Of a stretch of 24,160 nt of DNA, positions 16,524 to 22,916 are shown piece by piece. The notes below the pieces were generated by a model. That model was given only the letters and a program-made list of their open reading frames with translations, was not told the DNA's origin and ran no database searches. The position numbers and the translations under genes are program-made. The stretch comes from an uncultured Muribaculaceae bacterium (GTDB lineage: Bacteria; Bacteroidota; Bacteroidia; Bacteroidales; Muribaculaceae): NCBI GenBank assembly GCA_910587545.1, contig CAJUMI010000025.1:1-24160 (forward strand). The letters run 5' to 3'. Every line of letters starts with the position of its first letter. Position 1 is the first letter of the stretch.

Positions 16524-17723
16524 ATGGCAGGTATTTATGAAATCAGGCGATATGGCAAGGCTGCGCTGCTGATCACGGCGGCCGCCATGGTGGCGCTGTT
16601 TCTTTATATCTCCAACGGTCTTGTCCACGACCTTTCTATGCAGGAGCGCGACCGCATGGAGATATGGGCCGACGCCACCAAGCAGATCATCAATATAGGA
16701 GCGTCAGACGAGCCCGGAGCAGTCGACCTCGACTTCCTGCTCGGAATCATAGAGCGAAACACGACCATACCTGTGCTCCTCACCGACGACGACGGCAACA
16801 TACTGCAGTACCGCAATCTCGATCTGCCTGAGCCTGTGGCCGACAATATGGCGGCCGAGATGTCGGAGACCAACAGGAAGTTTCTGCAGGACAAGTTGGC
16901 CGAACTGTCGTCGACGCCCAATGTGATTCATATCGTAATCGCGCCGCAGACGATGCAGCATCTCTACTATGAGGACTCGACGCTACTCAAGCGACTCAGC
17001 TATTATCCCTATGTGCAGTTGCTCGTGATGCTGGCCTTTATCGCCGTGGTCTATTTCGCAGTCCTGTCAACCAAGAAGGCCGAGCAGAACAAGGTGTGGG
17101 TCGGTCTTTCGAAAGAAACCGCTCATCAGCTGGGGACACCGATATCATCGCTGATGGCCTGGATGGAACTTTTGCCCGAAATGGGAGTGGACAGGGACAC
17201 TGTATCAGAATTGAACAAGGATGTCAACCGTCTGGGCATGATCGCCTCGCGGTTCTCCAAGATCGGCTCCCGGCCCAAGATGGAGATCTGTGATCTGAAC
17301 GAGACAGTCGGCAACGCGGCGACATATATGTCGAGCCGCATATCGCCGCGGATAACGCTCGGCATCAGTCTGAGCGGCGGCCGGATGGATGTCAGCGCGT
17401 GCGCCCCATTGTTTGAGTGGGTGATGGAAAATCTCATAAAGAACGCGGTCGACGCTATCGGCGACAACGGCAGTATCAGCGTAGAGACACATTCGGAGGA
17501 GTGTCTGGCCGTGGTCGAGGTGAGCGACAGCGGCAAGGGCATAGCGCGTAAAAATTTCAAGACTGTCTTCAATCCCGGTTTCACGACAAAGAGCCGGGGA
17601 TGGGGACTCGGTCTCACGCTTGCCAAACGTATAGTCGAACAGTATCACGGAGGCCGCATTTTCGTCAAGGACTCGACGCTCGGCTCAGGCACGACATTCC
17701 GCATCGAGCTGCCGCTGGTTTGA
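16524..17723 (+). CDS. Membrane sensor histidine kinase without adjacent regulator
   Basis: A 399-residue kinase. Transmembrane segment 1 is at about 12-30, an extracytoplasmic sensor region at about 31-160, and segment 2 at about 163-181. The H-box KETAHQLGTPISSL follows with phospho-acceptor H201, then the ATPase domain: N-box ENLIKNAVDAIG (about 294-305), G1 DSGKGIARKN, the F-region VFNPGFTTKSRG, and G2 WGLGLTLAKRIVEQYHGG. All catalytic elements are intact. The protein ends at the ATPase domain with no receiver, and no response-regulator gene is in the window, so its partner is unknown. It starts four bases after aroB, so it is probably the last gene of that operon. Confidence 0.92.
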   Translation: MAGIYEIRRYGKAALLITAAAMVALFLYISNGLVHDLSMQERDRMEIWADATKQIINIGASDEPGAVDLDFLLGIIERNTTIPVLLTDDDGNILQYRNLDLPEPVADNMAAEMSETNRKFLQDKLAELSSTPNVIHIVIAPQTMQHLYYEDSTLLKRLSYYPYVQLLVMLAFIAVVYFAVLSTKKAEQNKVWVGLSKETAHQLGTPISSLMAWMELLPEMGVDRDTVSELNKDVNRLGMIASRFSKIGSRPKMEICDLNETVGNAATYMSSRISPRITLGISLSGGRMDVSACAPLFEWVMENLIKNAVDAIGDNGSISVETHSEECLAVVEVSDSGKGIARKNFKTVFNPGFTTKSRGWGLGLTLAKRIVEQYHGGRIFVKDSTLGSGTTFRIELPLV

Positions 17724-18050
17724 CAGAATGCTCTGATGAAAAATCCAACAAGTCCGGATTGGGATCTTGTTATGTGAACGATAATTGATGGAAGTAAATT
17801 TGGCCTGGATACAAAAATACCGCATCTCACGGGGTGGGTCCGGATGAGGAGTTCAAGGACCCCACAGGCCGGCTCAATCCGGGAATGCTCAATGGTCCGG
17901 GGGGAGACTTTGTGGTTTTTGGAATAAGTTTTGATAATCAGTCTCTCTGCTGCCGTGTCAGCTGCGAAATGCGAATAGTTAGGGGTATGGCAATTATTCA
18001 AATTCGGACTTATTGAGTAATTTTGTATTGAAATTTGTCATGAAGGAGAG
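17724..18050. other. Non-coding gap between histidine kinase and MATE gene
   Basis: About 327 bases with no convincing gene; short frames on both strands (for example 17834-18016 plus) show no domain. A partial hairpin is visible, with GGGTCC at 17836-17841 pairing with GGACCC at 17857-17862. A further imperfect hairpin near 17740-17765 has AACAAG/CTTGTT arms without a T-run. The end of the gap carries the -7-like element at 18018-18025. Confidence 0.5.
18018..18025 (+). promoter_or_regulatory. Bacteroidetes-type -7 element for the MATE gene
   Basis: TAATTTTG is an exact match to TAnnTTTG, 26 bases before the ATG at 18051. The -33 position is AT-rich but not TTTG, so the promoter is probable but incomplete. 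AAGGAG at 18043-18048 lies only two bases before that ATG, too close to serve it as a ribosome-binding site, and leaves open the in-frame ATG at 18081. Confidence 0.45.
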
Positions 18051-19412
18051 ATGAGATCTGCTGCGAAATCGTCAGTCGACATGTTGGGTGGGAATGTCTA
18101 CCGCAATATGCTGATATTTGCGCTCCCGCTGATAGCGAGCGGAGTGCTGCAGCAGTCGTTCAACTCGGTCGATGTCGCCGTGGTAGGCCGTTTTGTGGGT
18201 CATCACGCCCTGGCGGCCGTAGGCAGCAACGGCCCGGTGATCAATCTGATAGTCAATCTGTTTCTCGGTATCTCGGTCGGCGTAAATGTAGTCATCGCCA
18301 ATTATCTCGGCCGGTCCAACAATGAGGGTGTGAAGCGTGCCGTGGCTACTGCCACGGCGCTTGCCGCTGTGAGCGGAGTGTTGTTGCTTGTCCTTGGCGA
18401 GAGCGTCGCCGCTCCAATCCTCGTGGCTCTCGGGACTCCCGACGAGGTGCTCGGCGATGCTGTTGCGTATCTGCGGGTCTATTCATTAGGCATGCCGTTC
18501 ATGATGGTCTACAACTTCGGAGCCGCCATCCTGAGAAGCTTCGGCGACACGCGGCGTCCGTTCTATGCGCTTGTCGCCGGCGGCTTTGTCAACGTGGGGC
18601 TCAACCTGTTTTTTGTTCTTGTCTGCGGCATGGGGGTGTCGGGCGTTGCGTTGGCCACGGTTATCGCCAACGGAGTGAGCGCCGCATTCATATATAAGGT
18701 GCTCAGCCGGGAACAGGAGCCGTGTCGGGTGGATCCGCGACTCATGACGTTCAATCACGGCGTGGAGCTCGGCAAGATACTCCGCATCGGTGTGCCTGCA
18801 GGATTGCAGGGCATGGTGTTCTCGTTTTCCAATGTGTTCATTCAGTCAGCGGTGAATTCATTCGGCGCTGACGCGATGGCCGGTTCGGCTGCGGCACTCA
18901 ACTATGAGCTCTACGGCTATTTCATCATCAGCGCTTTCGCGCAGTCGGTCGTGGCCTTCACGGGCCAGAACAACGGAGCCGGCAACCTGCGCCGGTGTTC
19001 AGAGGTGCTTCGTGCGGGGCTTGTGATGAGCCTGGCGTCAAGTGTCTGTTTTGACCTCGCGGCCGGCTTGTTTGCGGTCGGAGCGGTCTCGATATTCACC
19101 ACTGTGCCCGAAGTCATAACCTATGCCGTCACAAGGGTCAGGTGCTGCACCGCTTTCCAGTTTATAGCCTGCTCCTATGAAATGGCCGGCGCGTCGCTGC
19201 GCGGCCAGGGTTACTCGATGACGCCGACAGTGATCACCGTCATCGGCACATGTCTGCTGAGACTCGTATGGGTGATGACGCCTCTCGGTCTCGACGGATC
19301 GTTTGCGAGGTTGCTGTCGGTCTATCCTATAACGTGGGTTGTCACCGGCATCGCCATGTTGATGGCGAGAGTGGCGGTCACGCGTAGACTGATGCGTGAA
19401 ACAGCCCGCTGA
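18051..19412 (+). CDS. MATE family multidrug/Na+ antiporter-type efflux protein
   Basis: A 453-residue, very hydrophobic inner-membrane protein with about twelve membrane segments in two pseudo-repeats. The first begins NMLIFALPLIASGVLQQSF followed by NSVDVAVVGRFVG, the second about GKILRIGVPAGLQGMVFS. GQNNGAGN (about residues 305-312) and the preceding FAQSVVAFT stretch are characteristic of MATE exporters. Such proteins exchange cations for drugs or metabolites, and the substrate is not inferable here. The gene stands alone between non-coding gaps. ATG 18051 is taken as start; ATG 18081 (MLGGNVYRN) is also plausible because MATE proteins often begin close to that motif. Confidence 0.93.
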   Translation: MRSAAKSSVDMLGGNVYRNMLIFALPLIASGVLQQSFNSVDVAVVGRFVGHHALAAVGSNGPVINLIVNLFLGISVGVNVVIANYLGRSNNEGVKRAVATATALAAVSGVLLLVLGESVAAPILVALGTPDEVLGDAVAYLRVYSLGMPFMMVYNFGAAILRSFGDTRRPFYALVAGGFVNVGLNLFFVLVCGMGVSGVALATVIANGVSAAFIYKVLSREQEPCRVDPRLMTFNHGVELGKILRIGVPAGLQGMVFSFSNVFIQSAVNSFGADAMAGSAAALNYELYGYFIISAFAQSVVAFTGQNNGAGNLRRCSEVLRAGLVMSLASSVCFDLAAGLFAVGAVSIFTTVPEVITYAVTRVRCCTAFQFIACSYEMAGASLRGQGYSMTPTVITVIGTCLLRLVWVMTPLGLDGSFARLLSVYPITWVVTGIAMLMARVAVTRRLMRETAR

Positions 19413-19442
19413 AAGCGTCTGATTTTATGTTATTAAACATAT

Positions 19443-19470
19443 TTGCGATAGTTGTCGCATAAAAATTTTG
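19443..19470 (+). terminator. Weak possible terminator after the MATE gene
   Basis: TGCGA (19444-19448) and TCGCA (19455-19459) form a short stem followed by TAAAAATTTTG. The stem is only five pairs and the T-run is short, and its end coincides with the -33 element of the next promoter. Low confidence. Confidence 0.25.
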
Positions 19471-19497
19471 ACGGCTCGAAAAAACTTGTTAATTTCG
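19467..19497 (+). promoter_or_regulatory. Promoter of the glycogen operon
   Basis: TTTG (19467-19470), a 19-base spacer, then TAATTTCG (19490-19497), which differs at one base from TAnnTTTG. Spacing and sequence fit the Bacteroidetes sigma-ABfr promoter. Transcription would begin around 19502-19506, giving a leader of about 135 bases before the debranching-enzyme ATG. Confidence 0.6.
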
Positions 19498-19592
19498 GCA
19501 TAATAAACCAAAATTCGTTACCGAACCGCTTTCTCGAGCCTTGCTGATGACGTTTTACATAAAGTTTATTGAGAACAGAATAACTAATACCC

Positions 19593-19609
19593 GAGCCGCG
19601 CGGCGGCTC
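19593..19609 (+). promoter_or_regulatory. Leader hairpin upstream of the debranching-enzyme gene
   Basis: GAGCCGC (19593-19599), loop GCG, GCGGCTC (19603-19609) is a perfect seven-pair GC-rich stem, 32 bases before the ATG and followed by CTTTAACC. An upstream copy of GAGCC (19536-19540) could pair with the same GGCTC arm, so an alternative fold is possible. It may be an attenuator or an RNA-stability element, and the function is inferred only. Confidence 0.45.
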
Positions 19610-19641
19610 CTTTAACCTAAAATACATAAACTCCTTTAGAA

Positions 19642-21594
19642 ATGAGTTATCTGAAGTTTGACAAAAAATTGCTTATCAATCTCGACCAGTCGTTGCCGAA
19701 AGAGATGTTGCGCACCAATCAGGCAGGGGCGTATCACTGCACCACGCTTGTAGGTTGTAATACACGCAAGCAGCACGGTCTTCTGGTGATTCCGATTCCG
19801 GAGATGGGCAACAAGACGCATGTACTGCTGTCATCGCTTGACGAAACTGTCATCCAGCACGGCGCGCCTTTCAATCTCGGCATCCACCGCTACCGCGGCG
19901 GTGTGCTGAGCCCTAACGGACATAAATACATCCGGGAATTTGACTGCGAGAGCGTTCCGCGGACCACTTACCGTGTCGGCGGTGTGATACTTACCAAAGA
20001 GAAGATCTTTATCTCTCACGAAAACCGTATCCTCATACGCTATACCCTTGTCGAGGCCCATTCGGCCACGACACTTCGCTTCCGCCCCTTTCTCGCATTC
20101 CGCGAGAGCAACAGTCTCTGCGTGGCCAATGATTCGATCGACCGCACTCTGACACCTGTCGACAACGGCGTGGCGAGCTGTCTTTACAAGGGCTTCCCCA
20201 CGCTCTACATGCAGTTCAGCCGTAAGCCTGAATGGGTCGATGACCCAAACTGGTACAACGGTATCGAATATGTCAAGGATCTTGAGCGCGGGGTGCCTTA
20301 CACCGAGGATCTCTGGGTGCCGGGTTACTTTGAGATACCGATCAAGAAAGGTGAATCGGTGATATTCTCGGCCGGTATTTCCGAGGTCAAGCCTCGCTCG
20401 CTGTCGAAAATGTATGAGGCCGAAGTGGCCTCGCGCACACCCCGCACGAGCTTCTACAACTGCCTGAAAAACGCCGCCAAGCAGTTCTATCTCAGGGCTG
20501 GAGAGGATATGTATGTTATCTCAGGCTATCCGTGGGGAGTGGTGCTTGCCCGCAATACATTCATGGCGGCTCCGGGTCTGACGCTCTCGATCGACCACCG
20601 TGCCGATTTCGAGAGAATCATCGACACGGCGTCGCGTGCGTTGCTCGCGTTTATGGCGGGCGGTCACCTGTCAGAGCGCATCCAGGGCATCGATCTGCCC
20701 GACATCCCGTTATGGGCGATATGGGCTCTGCAGCAGTATGCCAAGAGCGCAGGCACCGGTGAGGCCGCGTCGCGCTATCTCGACCTGACAGCCAACATAC
20801 TCGACTATATTCTCGACAACCGTCATGCCAATCTTCAGGTCGACGGCGAGACAGGCATGGTGCGCACGATCGGTACATCACAGCCTGTTTCGTGGATGAA
20901 CTCGACGCTCGACGGCCGTCCGGTGATACCGCGCAGCGGCTATCTTGTGGAATTCAACGCCCTTTGGTATAACGCGCTGCGCTTCGGAGCGTCGCTCGCC
21001 GAGGGCCACAAGGACTTCGACGCCTCGGCCGCACGCTGGAACGAGGCCGCCGAAAAAATGAAGCAGCCGTTTGTCGACACTTTCCTTAACGACGGAGGCT
21101 ATCTCTATGACTATGTCGACGGCACATTCGCCGACCCGTCGGTGCGACCCAACATGGCTGTCGCCATCGGTCTCGACTATTCGCCGCTTGACCGCCGCCA
21201 GCGTAAGAGTGTGCTCGATGTCGTGACGCGCGAACTGCTGACGCCCAAGGGTCTGCGCTCGTTGTCGCCCAAGAGTTACGGCTATCGCCCTAATTATGTC
21301 GGTTCGCCCCAGGAGCGAGAGCTCGCCCTGCACCAGGGACCCGCCCGCCCGTGGCTCATGGGTTTCTATGCCGATGCCTATCTGAGGGTGTTCGGCATGA
21401 GCGGCGTAAGCTATATCGACCGTATGCTGATCGGCTTCGAGGATGAGATGCCCAACGGTTGTATTGGATCGCTGTCGCAGCTTTACGACGGCAACCCGCC
21501 GTTCTCGGGCCGCGGCGCGATCTCCCACGCCACGAATGTGGCCGAAGTGCTCCGCACCCTGCGCACTCTCAAACGTCTCACTCCCGATAACTAA
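19642..21594 (+). CDS. Glycogen debranching enzyme-family protein (GH133-like) with altered active-site motifs
   Basis: A 650-residue protein of the bacterial glycogen debranching enzyme type: N-terminal beta-rich domain (about 1-270, with NQAGAYHCTTLVGCNTRKQH, LLSSLDETVIQH and YTLVEAHSATTLRFRPFLAF) and a C-terminal (alpha/alpha)6 domain (about 285-645). The full-length frame is intact. Three conserved C-terminal motifs deviate from the pattern I know. The PWFxxxxRDT motif reads PWGVVLARNT (297-306, N305 where the catalytic Asp is expected), HQGTxWPW reads HQGPARPW (564-571), and the S/PELFDG motif reads SQLYDG (612-617, Q613). It may therefore be weakly active, altered in specificity, or a non-catalytic glucan-binding protein. 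It heads the glycogen gene cluster. Confidence 0.88.
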   Translation: MSYLKFDKKLLINLDQSLPKEMLRTNQAGAYHCTTLVGCNTRKQHGLLVIPIPEMGNKTHVLLSSLDETVIQHGAPFNLGIHRYRGGVLSPNGHKYIREFDCESVPRTTYRVGGVILTKEKIFISHENRILIRYTLVEAHSATTLRFRPFLAFRESNSLCVANDSIDRTLTPVDNGVASCLYKGFPTLYMQFSRKPEWVDDPNWYNGIEYVKDLERGVPYTEDLWVPGYFEIPIKKGESVIFSAGISEVKPRSLSKMYEAEVASRTPRTSFYNCLKNAAKQFYLRAGEDMYVISGYPWGVVLARNTFMAAPGLTLSIDHRADFERIIDTASRALLAFMAGGHLSERIQGIDLPDIPLWAIWALQQYAKSAGTGEAASRYLDLTANILDYILDNRHANLQVDGETGMVRTIGTSQPVSWMNSTLDGRPVIPRSGYLVEFNALWYNALRFGASLAEGHKDFDASAARWNEAAEKMKQPFVDTFLNDGGYLYDYVDGTFADPSVRPNMAVAIGLDYSPLDRRQRKSVLDVVTRELLTPKGLRSLSPKSYGYRPNYVGSPQERELALHQGPARPWLMGFYADAYLRVFGMSGVSYIDRMLIGFEDEMPNGCIGSLSQLYDGNPPFSGRGAISHATNVAEVLRTLRTLKRLTPDN

Positions 21595-21635
21595 CAAACA
21601 GTGTCAAATCTCCGCTCAAAGCCAACGACAAAGCA

Positions 21636-22895
21636 ATGAAAGCATTAATGTTCGGGTGGGAATTCCCCCCTCATATCCTCGGCGGTCTCGGCACTGCCAG
21701 CTACGGTCTCACAAAAGGTATGTGGGAGTGTGGAAATATGGACATCACATTTGTCATTCCGAAGCCATTCGGCGATGAAGACCGCGATTTCGCCCATATT
21801 ATCGGCACATCGCAGGTGCCCGTCGCATGGCGCGATGTGACCCGTGAATATGTCGAGTCGCGTATCGGCAAGGTGATGGATCCTGATCTATACTTTCGTC
21901 TGCGCGACCATATATATGCCGATTTCAACTATATGCGCACCAACGATCTCGGCTGCATAGAGTTCTCGGGCCGCTATCCCGACAATCTTCTTGAAGAGAT
22001 CAACAATTATTCGATCACGGCCGGAGTGATCGCACGCACCGTCGACTGCGACATAATCCACAGCCACGACTGGCTGACCTATCCCGCCGGCATCCACGCC
22101 AAGCAGGTCACCGGCAAGCCTCTGGTGATCCATGTCCACGCGACAGACTATGACCGCTCTCGCGGCAATGTCAACCCGACTGTGTTCAACATCGAGCGCG
22201 ACGGCATGATCCACGCCGACCATATCATCACGGTCAGCAATCTGACCCGTCAGACGGTCATCGAGCGTTATGGCATCGATCCCGCAAAAGTGACGACAGT
22301 TCACAACGCCGTAGTGCCTCTCAGTCAGGAGCTGCTTGACGTCGAAGTGAGCAAACCCAAGGAGAAGGTGGTGACCTTCCTCGGCCGCATTACCATGCAG
22401 AAAGGCCCGGAGTATTTTGTCGAGGCTGCTGCCAAGGTGCTTAAGAACGACCGCAATGTCCGTTTCGTGATGGCTGGTTCGGGCGACATGATGGACAAAA
22501 TGATCACTCTCGCCGCCGAGCGCGGCATCGCCGACCGCTTCCACTTCCCCGGTTTCCAGAAAGGCCGGCAGGTCTATGAGATGCTCAAGGCCAGCGATGT
22601 CTATATCATGCCCTCGGTTTCCGAGCCTTTCGGCATCTCGCCGCTCGAAGCCATGCAGATGGGTGTGCCGTCGATCATCTCCAAGCAGTCGGGATGTGCA
22701 GAAATTCTCGACAATGTGATCAAGACCGACTATTGGGACATCGATGCCATGGCCGATGCCATCCACTCGATAATCACTTACCCCGCGATGTATGAACAGC
22801 TCCGCGAGGACGGACTCGCCGAGGTGGCCGGGATCACCTGGGACAAGGCTGGCCGGAAAGTGATAGATATTTATAATAAAGTATTAAATCGTTAA
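21636..22895 (+). CDS. Glycogen synthase-type glycosyltransferase (GT4/GT5-like)
   Basis: A 419-residue GT-B fold enzyme expected to extend glycogen using a nucleotide-glucose donor. The N-terminal domain begins MKALMFGWEFPPHILGGLGTA, whose GG(L/V)G donor-site motif is typical of glycogen synthases, followed by DIIHSHDWLTYPAG and HVHATDYDRSRG. The C-terminal domain has VVTFLGRITMQKGPEYFVEA (R and K donor-phosphate contacts) and the EX7E segment SEPFGISPLEAMQMG (about 329-343). Length is short compared with GlgA of E. coli (about 477) and fits the Bacteroidetes form in this gene cluster. It is 41 bases after the debranching-enzyme gene, so they are probably co-transcribed. Confidence 0.92.
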   Translation: MKALMFGWEFPPHILGGLGTASYGLTKGMWECGNMDITFVIPKPFGDEDRDFAHIIGTSQVPVAWRDVTREYVESRIGKVMDPDLYFRLRDHIYADFNYMRTNDLGCIEFSGRYPDNLLEEINNYSITAGVIARTVDCDIIHSHDWLTYPAGIHAKQVTGKPLVIHVHATDYDRSRGNVNPTVFNIERDGMIHADHIITVSNLTRQTVIERYGIDPAKVTTVHNAVVPLSQELLDVEVSKPKEKVVTFLGRITMQKGPEYFVEAAAKVLKNDRNVRFVMAGSGDMMDKMITLAAERGIADRFHFPGFQKGRQVYEMLKASDVYIMPSVSEPFGISPLEAMQMGVPSIISKQSGCAEILDNVIKTDYWDIDAMADAIHSIITYPAMYEQLREDGLAEVAGITWDKAGRKVIDIYNKVLNR

Positions 22896-22916
22896 CATCT
22901 TACAGCACTAAGAGAT

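Noticed and set aside
20878..21597. 239-codon minus-strand frame opposite the debranching enzyme
   Set aside because: It is an antisense shadow with His/Arg/Val-rich low-information translation, and no start context or family motif.
21888..22766. 292-codon minus-strand frame opposite the glycogen synthase-type gene
   Set aside because: It is an antisense shadow caused by codon bias; the plus-strand protein is clearly a GT-B glycosyltransferase.
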